Source of the DNA: Bacteroidia bacterium
GTDB lineage: Bacteria; Bacteroidota; Bacteroidia; B-17B0; Aurantibacillaceae
Assembly: GCA_022842625.1 (NCBI GenBank)
Contig: JALHPG010000001.1
Span: forward strand, 1 to 64,000
Direction of reading: 5' to 3'
Length of the DNA stretch: 64,000 nucleotides
Shown here: positions 41,712 through 49,788 of the stretch, piece after piece
Numbering within the stretch: the first letter of the stretch is position 1
How the letters are laid out: each line of letters opens with the position of its first letter
The notes under the pieces: generated by a model
Seen by the model: only the letters and a program-made list of their open reading frames with translations
Databases searched by the model: none
Told to the model about the DNA's origin: nothing
Translations under genes and position numbers: made by a program

Positions 41712-42581
41712 ATGAGAAACCATTTAATAGCCATCCAAGGCTCAGTAGCATCGTTTCATGATCTAGCAGCAAAAAAATATTTCGGCGAAGAAGTCTCAAC
41801 TTTAGAATGCGGTTCGTTTAAAGAAGTCTGCGATAAAATAGCCAACAATAAAGTCGACTATGGTATTATTGCAATAGAGAATAAAATTGCAGGAAGCATC
41901 TTATTAAACTATCAGTTAATAGAAACGTATGACCTAAAAATAATTGGTGAAATTTATTTACCAATTGAGTTAAAGCTCTTGGCTAAACCCGGTGCTAAAC
42001 TAAAAGATATAACTGAAATAATTTCGCATCCGATGGCCTTAGGCCAAAGTCAAGCCTTTCTTTCACAACATGAAAACATTGTTGTTACTGAATACAAAGA
42101 CACGGCATCGTGTGCAAAATTAGTGTCTGAAGACACTTCAGGAAAACTCTCAGTTATTGGAGGGCCTGCAATTGCTGGGCAATATAATTTGGAAGTGATA
42201 GTTGAAAATGTCAGTGATATAAGTCAAAACTTCACCCGTTTTTATATTTTAAGTAAAGGCGAAGATTATGTTAGCGATCCCAATAAGGCATCTGTAACCT
42301 TGCAAACAAATAACGAACCAGGGAAACTGTGTGATGTGCTAGTAATTCTAAAAAAACACAACTTAAATTTAACTAAAATTCAGAGCGTTCCCATTCCAAA
42401 TAATTCAAACGCTTATTCGTTTCATTTAGATATTGAGTTTGAGTATAAAGATCAATTTGAAAAAACTATTAATGATTTAAAAAAAGAAATTCACTATATA
42501 AAAATATTGGGCATTTATAAAACTGAAAATAAAAGAACAACTGAAAAAAATAAATTGATCCTTCAAAACCATTTAAATTAA
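41712..42581 (+). CDS. pheA: Prephenate dehydratase
   Basis: A 289-residue enzyme converting prephenate to phenylpyruvate (EC 4.2.1.51). Residues 1-180 form the PDT domain (IAIQGSVASFHDLAAKKYF, YGIIAIENKIAGSILLNY, catalytic Thr in SQNFTRFYIL). Residues about 195-275 form the ACT domain (EPGKLCDVLVILKKHNLNLTKIQSVP), which binds Phe for feedback inhibition. It has no fused chorismate mutase; that activity sits on the next protein. No aminotransferase or prephenate dehydrogenase gene lies in this operon. The stop overlaps the next start (TAATG). Confidence 0.94.
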   Translation: MRNHLIAIQGSVASFHDLAAKKYFGEEVSTLECGSFKEVCDKIANNKVDYGIIAIENKIAGSILLNYQLIETYDLKIIGEIYLPIELKLLAKPGAKLKDITEIISHPMALGQSQAFLSQHENIVVTEYKDTASCAKLVSEDTSGKLSVIGGPAIAGQYNLEVIVENVSDISQNFTRFYILSKGEDYVSDPNKASVTLQTNNEPGKLCDVLVILKKHNLNLTKIQSVPIPNNSNAYSFHLDIEFEYKDQFEKTINDLKKEIHYIKILGIYKTENKRTTEKNKLILQNHLN

Positions 42582-43672
42582 TGAAAACAACATTAGAAGA
42601 GATAAGAACCGAGATCGTAAATGATAATCCTTTGCTAAAAAAAGGACTAATTATTGCAGGGCCCTGCAGTGCAGAAAGTGAAGATCAACTGATCAAAACC
42701 GCAATTGAATTGGCACAATTAGGAAAAACAGATGTGTTAAGGGCCGGCATATGGAAACCAAGAACCAATCCGGGTGGCTTTGAAGGAGTTGGTACTAAAG
42801 GCTTGTCGTGGTTATTAAATGCCAAACGAATTACAAATTTAAAAACTGCTGTAGAGGTGGCAACATCCAAACACGTTGAGGATGCATTAAGTTTTGATGT
42901 AGATGTTTTATGGGTGGGGGCACGTACAACCGTTAATCCTTTTAGCGTTCAGCAAATTTCTGATGCTCTTAAAGGAACAGATCAAACTGTACTGATCAAA
43001 AACCCGGTAAATCCCGATATAAAATTATGGATAGGCGCCATTGAACGTTTACAAAAATCAGGAATAAAAAAAATAGGTCTTATCCATAGGGGCTTTTCCT
43101 CTTATGGCAATACCGAATATAGAAACACACCTATGTGGCAAATTCCTATTGAAATGAAACGCTTGTTTCCCGAGCTGCCTATGATCTGTGATCCTTCGCA
43201 TATTTGCGGCAACACACATGGATTATTAGCTGTCTCACAAAAAAGTGTCAATTTAGATTATGACGGCCTGATCATAGAAACACACTATGCTCCCGAAATA
43301 GCTTTAACCGATAAAGGTCAACAAATAACGCCACAGGAATTATCTGATCTATTAGATAAATTGATCATAAAAAAATCCAGATCCGATGAAGAAACTTTTT
43401 TAAAACCGTTAGAGAATCTGCGCGAACAAATTAATGATCTGGATGAGGAGTTAATTTCATTGATATCTAACAGAATGAAAATTGCGAAAGAAATTGGCAC
43501 GATAAAGAAAAAAAGTAATATAACGGTCTTGCAATCTTCAAGGTATAATGAAATTTTAGAACGTTTAAATAAAAAAGGAGAAAAATTAGGGTTAAGCGAG
43601 CAATTTATAAGATCTTATATGGAGGCAATTCATATAGAAAGCATTCGAACGCAAAACATAATTGGTCAATAA
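42581..43672 (+). CDS. Bifunctional DAHP synthase / chorismate mutase (type II, AroQ)
   Basis: A 363-residue fusion. Residues about 1-265 are a type I DAHP synthase without the N-terminal FL domain (LIIAGPCSAESEDQ, AGIWKPRTNPGGFEGVG, LLKN-type VLIKNPVNPDIKLWIGA, MICDPSHICGNTHGL). Residues about 275-360 are an AroQ chorismate mutase helical domain (LENLREQINDLDEELISLISNRMKIAKEIG, SRYNEILERL). It catalyses both the first shikimate step and chorismate to prephenate, matching its place beside pheA. The mutase domain probably also confers allosteric control of the synthase. This fusion is typical of Bacteroidota. Confidence 0.93.
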   Translation: MKTTLEEIRTEIVNDNPLLKKGLIIAGPCSAESEDQLIKTAIELAQLGKTDVLRAGIWKPRTNPGGFEGVGTKGLSWLLNAKRITNLKTAVEVATSKHVEDALSFDVDVLWVGARTTVNPFSVQQISDALKGTDQTVLIKNPVNPDIKLWIGAIERLQKSGIKKIGLIHRGFSSYGNTEYRNTPMWQIPIEMKRLFPELPMICDPSHICGNTHGLLAVSQKSVNLDYDGLIIETHYAPEIALTDKGQQITPQELSDLLDKLIIKKSRSDEETFLKPLENLREQINDLDEELISLISNRMKIAKEIGTIKKKSNITVLQSSRYNEILERLNKKGEKLGLSEQFIRSYMEAIHIESIRTQNIIGQ

Positions 43673-43709
43673 ATTACTTTAAATCATTTATTTTCATTTA
43701 ACTTTGGGT

Positions 43710-44771
43710 ATGTATTTAATTAAATCAAATGGCTACGATGTAGAAATTGGAATAAAAATTTTTAAATCCATTTCTTCATTAATTACTAAAAAAAAATATT
43801 CCTCGCATTTTATAATTTGCGATGAAAACACATTTCAGTTTTGTTTGCCAAATTTAATAAGCAACTGCCCTAAATTGCGCGAAGCTCATATTATAGAATT
43901 AGAAAGCGGTGAGGCAAGCAAGTCGCTTGAATTTAGTGCACATGTATGGCAAACACTTATAGAAAATAAAGCAGATAAAAATTCTTTGGTTGTTAATTTA
44001 GGTGGCGGCGTAGTAAGTGACTTAGGTGGTTTTTGCGCTTCAACCTATAAACGTGGCATTGATTTTATTAATATACCAACCACTCTGCTTTCAATGGCAG
44101 ACGCAAGCGTTGGCGGAAAAACAGGAATTGATTTTTCAGGCTTGAAAAATTCTATAGGCACTTTTACCCAGCCTAAAGGAGTATTTATTGATCCGGATTT
44201 TTTAGAAACGCTTCCTAGTCGCCACTTTCAAAACGGTTTAGCTGAGATCTTTAAAATAGCTCTTATTTGTGATAAAAAATTCTGGAACGAATTAAAAACT
44301 GCAGATGTTAAGGTTGCTGCCAAGGACATAATTGCAAAAGGAGTAGCTCTAAAAAATAAAATAGTTTCAAAAGATCCTTTTGATAATGGTATTAGAAAAA
44401 CCTTAAACTTTGGACATACCATTGGCCATGCAATAGAATCAATGCTCTTGGGAAGCAGTAATGAATTATTACACGGCGAAGCAATTGTAATTGGTATGTT
44501 GATCGAAAGTCATTTGTCCTACCAAAAAAAATTATTTTCAAAAAATGAATTAGATGAGGTATTAAATGTTTTTAAAAATGTTTTTCAACCAAATAAAATT
44601 AATGATCTTAATTTGGATTCTATTTTTGAATTGATGAAAAATGATAAAAAGTCAACAAACAATAAATTTCAATTCGCATTGATCGATAAGATCGGCTCTT
44701 GTAAATTTGATTTAGCTGTAAGCGACCTGCAAATTAAAAAAGCAATTGAATTTTATAACACCTCTTTTTAA
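43710..44771 (+). CDS. aroB: 3-dehydroquinate synthase
   Basis: About 353 residues. It converts DAHP to 3-dehydroquinate (EC 4.2.3.4) with NAD and a divalent metal. VNLGGGVVSDLGGFCASTYKRGI binds NAD, and PTTLLSMADASVGGKTGIDF, LNFGHTIGHAIE and HGEAIVIGM carry substrate and metal ligands (the two His-containing motifs). The ORF track begins at TTG 43704; ATG 43710 (MYLIKSNGYDV) is preferred. It lies 37 nt after the DAHP synthase/mutase, and its stop overlaps the aroA ATG by 1 nt. Confidence 0.95.
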   Translation: MYLIKSNGYDVEIGIKIFKSISSLITKKKYSSHFIICDENTFQFCLPNLISNCPKLREAHIIELESGEASKSLEFSAHVWQTLIENKADKNSLVVNLGGGVVSDLGGFCASTYKRGIDFINIPTTLLSMADASVGGKTGIDFSGLKNSIGTFTQPKGVFIDPDFLETLPSRHFQNGLAEIFKIALICDKKFWNELKTADVKVAAKDIIAKGVALKNKIVSKDPFDNGIRKTLNFGHTIGHAIESMLLGSSNELLHGEAIVIGMLIESHLSYQKKLFSKNELDEVLNVFKNVFQPNKINDLNLDSIFELMKNDKKSTNNKFQFALIDKIGSCKFDLAVSDLQIKKAIEFYNTSF

Positions 44772-46033
44772 TGTTAGTACTTTCTGCTCCCAATAAAATA
44801 GTTAATACAACCATTAAACTTACGGGCTCAAAAAGCATAAATAACCGTTTATTAGTTTTAAACGAAGTACTTGATCTTGATCTACATTTTCAAAACAGAT
44901 CAACTTCTGAAGACACCCTGCTTTTACAAAATGCACTTTTAAGTATAAAAGATAAAACAAGTGCCACTATTGATGTTCACCATGCCGGAACAGACATGCG
45001 TTTTTTAACCGCCTATTTATCTACAAAAAAAGGCGAATGGATTTTAACCGGCTCTGAACGTATGAAGGAACGTCCGATCGGAGATCTTGTTAGGGCCTTA
45101 AGATCTTTAGGCGCCGAAATTACATTTTTGGAAAAAGAAAATTTTCCGCCTCTAAAAATATCAGGTAAAACTTTAGAGGGCGGTAAAATAGAAATTGATG
45201 GAAGTGTTAGCAGTCAATTTATTTCGGCTTTATTATTAATTGCCCCTACTTTTGAAAATGGCTTAGAGCTAACTTTAAAAAACGATATAGTTTCCTGGCC
45301 ATATATTCAAATGACCTTAGATGCTTTATCTGAATTTGGATTAAATGTTTCAACCGTTTTAAATACGATCAAAATTTCAAAAGCAACTACAAAAAATGCT
45401 AAGGGTAAAAGTTTTGAGGTGGAATCAGATTGGTCATCGGCATCGTATTGGTTTAGCATTGTTGCATTAAGTAAAAATGCAGAAATAAAATTAACCGGTT
45501 TAAAAGACAGCTCCTCACAAGCAGATTCTGTTTTACCTCAACTCTACAAACAACTAGGGGTTAACACCCAATTTAAAAACAATGAGCTGGTTCTTTCAAA
45601 AAACGAAGAAAAGATCTCAGGGTTTGAATACGATTTTACAAATTGTCCGGATATAGCGCAAACTATCGCTGTTACATGTTTTGGCTTAGGAATAAAAGCA
45701 AAATTAACTGGACTAAAAACTTTAAAACTGAAAGAAAGCGATAGAATTGTTGCTTTAAAAACAGAATTAGAAAAATTTGGGGCTATTGTGGAAATAACAG
45801 ATAACTCAATTGGGATAAAAGATTCAGGATACAAGACACAAGACTCCCCAATTGAGTCTAACGACTTACTACTAGAAACCTATAACGATCACCGCATGGC
45901 CATGAGTTTTGCCCCACTGGCACTGCGTTACGAGCAACTTTTCATCCAAAACTCCGAAGTGGTTACTAAATCTTATCCTTTATTTTGGGAAGATTTGAAA
46001 TCAGTAGGTTTTAGTGTAAATTTGCAGCCATAA
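44771..46033 (+). CDS. aroA: 3-phosphoshikimate 1-carboxyvinyltransferase (EPSP synthase)
   Basis: A 420-residue enzyme (EC 2.5.1.19) making EPSP from shikimate-3-phosphate and PEP. KLTGSKSINNRLLVL binds PEP/S3P, HAGTDMRFLTAYL and ERMKERPIGDLVRAL are the LRPG-region equivalents, SQFISALLL and ESDWSSASYW follow, and YNDHRMAMSFAPLAL is the C-terminal signature. The first motif is divergent (GTDMRFL rather than G-N-A-G-T) but family-consistent. An unusual loop just before the last motif (DSGYKTQDSPIES) is encoded by degenerate 7-nt repeats. It abuts tatC directly. Confidence 0.94.
   Translation: MLVLSAPNKIVNTTIKLTGSKSINNRLLVLNEVLDLDLHFQNRSTSEDTLLLQNALLSIKDKTSATIDVHHAGTDMRFLTAYLSTKKGEWILTGSERMKERPIGDLVRALRSLGAEITFLEKENFPPLKISGKTLEGGKIEIDGSVSSQFISALLLIAPTFENGLELTLKNDIVSWPYIQMTLDALSEFGLNVSTVLNTIKISKATTKNAKGKSFEVESDWSSASYWFSIVALSKNAEIKLTGLKDSSSQADSVLPQLYKQLGVNTQFKNNELVLSKNEEKISGFEYDFTNCPDIAQTIAVTCFGLGIKAKLTGLKTLKLKESDRIVALKTELEKFGAIVEITDNSIGIKDSGYKTQDSPIESNDLLLETYNDHRMAMSFAPLALRYEQLFIQNSEVVTKSYPLFWEDLKSVGFSVNLQP
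45821..45848 (+). repeat. Four degenerate heptanucleotide repeats inside aroA
   Basis: GATTCAG, GATACAA, GACACAA and GACTCCC run head-to-tail at 45821-45848 and encode part of a loop reading DSGYKTQDSP. From memory, similar short direct repeats of the type GATTCAAGA occur in Bacteroidota intergenic regions. Here the array lies within an otherwise conserved gene without breaking the frame. Confidence 0.5.
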
Positions 46034-46873
46034 ATGGCATTTTTCGGTTCAGATAAAACAACACAAACAGAAGGCACCCAAATGTCTTTTCTTCAGCATT
46101 TAGAAGAATTTCGTTGGCATTTGGTTAGGAGTGCTGCTGTAATTGCACTTTTTGCGATTACTGCGTTTTGCTTAAACGATTTTGTTTTTGATACAGTTAT
46201 TTTTGGACCACTTCGTCAGGATTTTATTTCCTATAAAGTATTATGCGAGTTGGGCCATAAGATAGGTGCCGGCGATGTAATGTGCATGACCATAAAACCT
46301 GCACATCTTCAAACCTTAAGTGCATCCGAACAATTCTTTAATCACATGTGGATCTCTTTTTTATGCGGAATAATTCTTGGTTTCCCTTTTGTATTATGGG
46401 AATTCTGGAAATTTGTTCGTCCTGCATTAAAAAATAAAGAAATTGGTCCGGTAAAAATATTTGTAGTAATTGCTTCTATATTATTTTTGATAGGCATTTT
46501 TTTCGGGTACTTTTTACTGTTTCCAATGAGCTATAATTTCTTGGTTAATTATCAGGTTTCATCTAGTGGAATTGTTCAAACACAAAATACATTTGATGAT
46601 TACATCTCGTTAATTAGCACAATGACATTAGTTGCCGGAATAATTTTTGAGATGCCAATTTTGGTTTATTTTTTAACCCGAATGACATTATTAACTCCTG
46701 AGTTTATGCGCAAGTACCGTAAACATGCGGTGATAATTATTTTAATTGCTGCAGCAGTTATTACTCCCAGCCCCGATGTTACTTCACAAATGGTGGTTGC
46801 CATACCAATGTATTTGTTGTACGAATTAAGTGTATTCGTTTCGGCATGGGTAATAAAAAAACATAATTTATAG
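46034..46873 (+). CDS. tatC: Sec-independent (Tat) protein translocase TatC
   Basis: A 279-residue polytopic protein with about six membrane helices. It is the core of the twin-arginine translocase that recognises RR signal peptides. MSFLQHLEEFRWHLVRS is the diagnostic N-terminal motif, with FVLWEFWKFVRPALKNKE in the first loops and AVITPSPDVTSQ before the last helices. Relative to E. coli it has a longer first periplasmic loop (about 50-105), common in Bacteroidota. It starts directly after the aroA stop, so it is probably co-transcribed. Its partner TatA is encoded separately at 59395. Confidence 0.94.
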   Translation: MAFFGSDKTTQTEGTQMSFLQHLEEFRWHLVRSAAVIALFAITAFCLNDFVFDTVIFGPLRQDFISYKVLCELGHKIGAGDVMCMTIKPAHLQTLSASEQFFNHMWISFLCGIILGFPFVLWEFWKFVRPALKNKEIGPVKIFVVIASILFLIGIFFGYFLLFPMSYNFLVNYQVSSSGIVQTQNTFDDYISLISTMTLVAGIIFEMPILVYFLTRMTLLTPEFMRKYRKHAVIIILIAAAVITPSPDVTSQMVVAIPMYLLYELSVFVSAWVIKKHNL

Positions 46874-47835
46874 TGCTAAAAAGTAAACCACTAAAATATT
46901 CGCTTATTATATTTTGGGTAGTTTATCACTCTGTATTATTTAGTAGGCCATTAAAAGAGGTTTTAAATTTTGGCTCAAATCCGGGTAATTTAAAACTGTT
47001 TTCATTTAACGATTCGTTATCAAATAAAAAGCCCATTGTGTTTGTTTTACATGGCTGCAATCAAAATGCCGATGCGATAGAGGAGTTAAGCGACTGGAAA
47101 AAACTTGCCGTAAAACATGATTTTGTGCTTTTTTATCCGCAACAAAAATTAATTAATAATCCTTCACTTTGTTTTAACTGGTTCTTAGAAAGTGATATTA
47201 ATAAGAACGGCGAGTGTTTATCTATTTATCAAATGACACGTTATGCCATTGACTCCTTAAAAGTAGATTCAACCAGATTGTTTTTTTATGGCTTATCAGC
47301 CGGAGCATGCATGACAGAGGTTTTTTGTGCCAATTATCCTTGGTTGGTAAATACTGCGGCAGTTTGTGCCGGAATACCTTACAAGGCAGTAACAGGTATT
47401 GAGGCTATAAATTTATTAGGGAAAACTAGAATAAAAACTTCAAATGAATGGGGTGATTTAGTTAGAAACCAAAATACATTATATACCGGAAAATATCCTC
47501 GCATAATAATTGCACACGGCACCGAAGATTTTATAACAGATTATGGCTACGCAAATGAAATTATAAAACAATGGACAAACGTTAATGGTATAAAGAGCAG
47601 CCCAAGCGATAGCATCCTAAAATTTGAAAATAACGATAAGGTAAAACGTTTTGTTTACAATGCCCCGAAACGCAAGGAAACAGTAGTTTTTTATGACATC
47701 CTAGGAATAAGTCATCAGTTGCCTGTTAATGTTGGTGAGGGTGAAAAACAAGGCGGGAAAGACAAATTATTCTCGGCAAACATTAATTTTTTTCTTACAT
47801 ATTACATTGCTAAAGATTTTGGTTTAATAAAATAA
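46873..47835 (+). CDS. Secreted PHB-depolymerase/feruloyl-esterase-like hydrolase
   Basis: A 320-residue alpha/beta hydrolase of the Esterase_phd/LpqC type. It has an N-terminal hydrophobic segment (LIIFWVVYHSVLF), KPIVFVLHGCNQNADAIEEL (oxyanion region with HGC), LFFYGLSAGACMTEVF (nucleophile in GLSAG), and a late Asp and His (HGTEDFITDYGY, GISHQLPVN). It likely cleaves ester bonds of polysaccharide side chains or polyesters outside the cytoplasm. The GTG start overlaps the tatC stop by 1 nt (TAGTG). No twin-arginine is visible, so the Tat neighbour is probably not its exporter. Confidence 0.82.
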   Translation: MLKSKPLKYSLIIFWVVYHSVLFSRPLKEVLNFGSNPGNLKLFSFNDSLSNKKPIVFVLHGCNQNADAIEELSDWKKLAVKHDFVLFYPQQKLINNPSLCFNWFLESDINKNGECLSIYQMTRYAIDSLKVDSTRLFFYGLSAGACMTEVFCANYPWLVNTAAVCAGIPYKAVTGIEAINLLGKTRIKTSNEWGDLVRNQNTLYTGKYPRIIIAHGTEDFITDYGYANEIIKQWTNVNGIKSSPSDSILKFENNDKVKRFVYNAPKRKETVVFYDILGISHQLPVNVGEGEKQGGKDKLFSANINFFLTYYIAKDFGLIK

Positions 47836-47837
47836 TT

Positions 47838-48179
47838 ATGAGTAAACAAGTAGAAGAGTTTAATCACTATCGCTCTAAAATGAACGAAGTGATCTTAGAA
47901 AAAGACAATTTGGTAATAAAAAGATTGTTTAATTTAGATACGCAAACGTATTCTGAAGGCGCTTTAAACGTAAAGACAAAAGAATTGCTTGGCTTGGTTG
48001 CGAGTATGGTGTTGCGTTGTGATGATTGCATCAAATACCACCTGTTAAAATGTAAAGAGCAAAATTGCACTACCGAAGAAATTTACGAAGTGTTTGCGGT
48101 AGCAAATATTGTTGGCGGTACAATTGTTATTCCGCACACTCGCCGTGGCGCTGAGTTTTGGGAAGAATTAAATAAGTAA
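47838..48179 (+). CDS. Carboxymuconolactone decarboxylase/AhpD-like protein
   Basis: A 113-residue helical protein. ALNVKTKELLGLVASMVLRCDDCIKYHLLKC holds the AhpD-type C-x2-C followed by x3-H, the redox or acid-base site of this superfamily. The C-terminal helix (IYEVFAVANIVGGTIVIPHTRR) is also typical. It may be a peroxidase-related reductase; carboxymuconolactone decarboxylase activity is unlikely without pathway neighbours. It is the last gene of the asnA-to-esterase run, 2 nt after the esterase and followed by a terminator. Confidence 0.87.
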   Translation: MSKQVEEFNHYRSKMNEVILEKDNLVIKRLFNLDTQTYSEGALNVKTKELLGLVASMVLRCDDCIKYHLLKCKEQNCTTEEIYEVFAVANIVGGTIVIPHTRRGAEFWEELNK

Positions 48180-48185
48180 AAATTA

Positions 48186-48214
48186 AAAAGCCATTTCGTA
48201 ATGAAATGGCTTTT
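48186..48214 (+). terminator. Bidirectional intrinsic terminator
   Basis: AAAAGCCATTTC (48186-48197) pairs with GAAATGGCTTTT (48203-48214) over a 5-nt loop. It lies between the AhpD-like stop and the convergent coiled-coil gene, so it can end both transcripts, including the whole asnA-aro-tatC operon. Confidence 0.85.
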
Positions 48215-48218
48215 AAAA

Positions 48219-49109
48219 TTAATTGACCGCGTCTAATTTTTTCTTAGTTTCTGCAACTACTTTTTTCTGAGTTTCAATTTCAGATTTTTTTTTCGTCTGA
48301 TCTTCTTCGTTGGTTTTTATTTCCTTTTCTGCTTTTTTAATTTTCTTATTATAATCTTCAATATCGCCTTGCAGATTTTTCTTGTCCTTCTCAGAGTCCT
48401 TTAATTGGTCTTCCAGTTTTTCAAGTATCTTTTGTGAAGATTTTGCCTGCTCGTTTACCGCACCGGAACTGGCATCTACCACCTTTTTCTGGATCTTTAC
48501 TTCCGACTTTTTCTTTTCTATTTCAACATCTTTATCAATAATTTCTTTTTCAGCCTTGGTTATTTTCTTTTTATAATCAACTATATCTTCATTCAACTCC
48601 TTATTTTCTTTCTCAAGATCTTTTTGCTGATCTTCCAATTTTGCTTGTTGTTTTTCTGCAGATTTAACAAGTCCTGAAATTGGCTCCTTTGTCATCTTAA
48701 TAGCAAACTCTTTCACCATTTTTTCAACGAATTTAAACTTATCTCTGTCTGCCGAAGAAGTTAAATAAGTGCCGCCAAGATCAACTGCCACGCTCATTTT
48801 TAAAGTTTTTGTTTTTTTATCTTCTTCAAATTTCGCATAAAAATCTACCGGATTATTGCCCCAGTCTTTGATTAATATATTATCTCCAAAAACCTCGTTA
48901 TCACTTTCCTTTACCTTTTCGTATTTATATTCCTTAAGCACTTTTTTCCATTCGCCGATCACATCATTAGCGTTGTTTTCATAAATGGTAGTAACCACAG
49001 CGTTTTGACTGCCGGTGCTAAACTTTTCGTTGGACTCTTTAGTATTAATTGATTGAGAAAACGCGAATGCTGCAAAGCAAATTGCGGTAACTGTAAATAA
49101 TTTTTTCAT
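48219..49109 (-). CDS. Secreted coiled-coil protein with internal duplication
   Basis: A 296-residue protein. A signal peptide (cleavage at AFSQ) is followed by a globular part (about 20-145; DVIGEWKKVLKEYKYEKVKE, AVDLGGTYLTSSADR) and a long heptad-rich coiled coil. The coiled coil contains two related ~65-residue units: KLEDQQKDLEKENKELNEDI...IQKKVVDA and KLEDQLKDSEKDKKNLQGDI...TQKKVVAE. It is probably a periplasmic or surface spacer/scaffold. No domain name is recognised. The antisense ORF 48382-48576 is a shadow. Confidence 0.75.
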   Translation of the reverse strand: MKKLFTVTAICFAAFAFSQSINTKESNEKFSTGSQNAVVTTIYENNANDVIGEWKKVLKEYKYEKVKESDNEVFGDNILIKDWGNNPVDFYAKFEEDKKTKTLKMSVAVDLGGTYLTSSADRDKFKFVEKMVKEFAIKMTKEPISGLVKSAEKQQAKLEDQQKDLEKENKELNEDIVDYKKKITKAEKEIIDKDVEIEKKKSEVKIQKKVVDASSGAVNEQAKSSQKILEKLEDQLKDSEKDKKNLQGDIEDYNKKIKKAEKEIKTNEEDQTKKKSEIETQKKVVAETKKKLDAVN

Positions 49110-49127
49110 TTTAAATAATTTAAAGAT

Positions 49128-49364
49128 TTATTCAATGTCCCAAACACTTTTGCGCTTGCGAGATTTGAATGGTTTAAAATAATTTTTGTGTTCCAATATA
49201 AAAGCCATAATAAAATAAATAATAATAGGGCTCCCGAAAGTAAAAAACGATAAATAGATAAAATACATACGCACATCAGTGGTTTTAATGCCAAGCAATT
49301 TGCCCCACCATTCGCAAACACCAAATGCCTGTTGCTCAAACCACTGTACTATCTTTTTTATCAT
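49128..49364 (-). CDS. PspC-domain-like small membrane protein
   Basis: A 78-residue protein with an amphipathic lead MIKKIVQWFEQQAFGVCEWWGKLLGIKTTDVRMYF, then one membrane span (about 36-62) and a basic tail. This fits the short PspC-like proteins of Bacteroidota (stress-response/transcription-regulator-like in name only). Two ORFs overlap here; I choose this frame because the other (49106-49339) has no coherent domain. A TACTTTTG box sits only 4 nt upstream of the ATG, so the mRNA may be nearly leaderless. Confidence 0.72.
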   Translation of the reverse strand: MIKKIVQWFEQQAFGVCEWWGKLLGIKTTDVRMYFIYLSFFTFGSPIIIYFIMAFILEHKNYFKPFKSRKRKSVWDIE

Positions 49365-49470
49365 ATAGCAAAAGTATAAAAAATTAATGCCGGTATAACC
49401 TGCAACTAGGTTTTATTTTCAATAAAAGACGAATTATTTTGATAGCTTTACGCCAACCATTTATAAAATT

Positions 49471-49779
49471 ATGAAAATAAATCTCTTACTGCTGTTGTGT
49501 CCTCTACTATTATCAATTACTTCTTGCAAAAAAACCTACACTTGCAATTGTAACACCACCTATACTTTTAAAAACACCAACGGAAGTTTTTCCTCAGTGG
49601 TAATTCCAGCAAACGGCACAGCCTATAACGAGAAAATGAAGCAAAAACAAGCCTACGCTGCATGTAAACATGAACAAACTGGCATACAAACCAATTTTAC
49701 AAATGGTATTACTGATAACGGAAGATATCCGCTAGTTTCCGGTGAATCAATTGTTTCTAATTGTGTAATAACGAACTAA
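49471..49779 (+). CDS. Small Cys-rich lipoprotein, tandem paralogue 1
   Basis: A 102-residue protein with a lipobox ending SITSC (Cys19) and then KKTYTCNCNTTYTFKNTNG. The mature part has the pattern C-x-C-N-T-T ... YNEKMKQKQAYAACKHEQ ... SNC. Five cysteines beyond the first may form disulfides in the periplasm. It shares this framework with the gene 9 nt downstream, so the pair arose by duplication. Function unknown. Confidence 0.7.
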   Translation: MKINLLLLLCPLLLSITSCKKTYTCNCNTTYTFKNTNGSFSSVVIPANGTAYNEKMKQKQAYAACKHEQTGIQTNFTNGITDNGRYPLVSGESIVSNCVITN

Positions 49780-49788
49780 AACCAGAAA

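Noticed and set aside
41569-41799. Minus ORF across the asnA-pheA junction
   Set aside because: It spans two well-supported genes and shows no motif; a shadow.
43699-43706. TAACTTTG as a promoter for aroB
   Set aside because: Only 3 nt separate it from the ATG and aroB sits inside a compact operon; probably a chance match, kept only as an item to test.
48382-48576. Plus ORF of Ser/Phe-rich protein inside the coiled-coil gene
   Set aside because: Antisense to Lys/Glu-rich codons; the Ser/Phe bias is expected from reading GAA/AAA codons on the opposite strand.
49106-49339. Minus ORF MSNRHLVFANGG...
   Set aside because: It overlaps the PspC-like ORF 49128-49364 in another frame. The PspC-like frame has a coherent amphipathic helix plus membrane span; this one has no family pattern.
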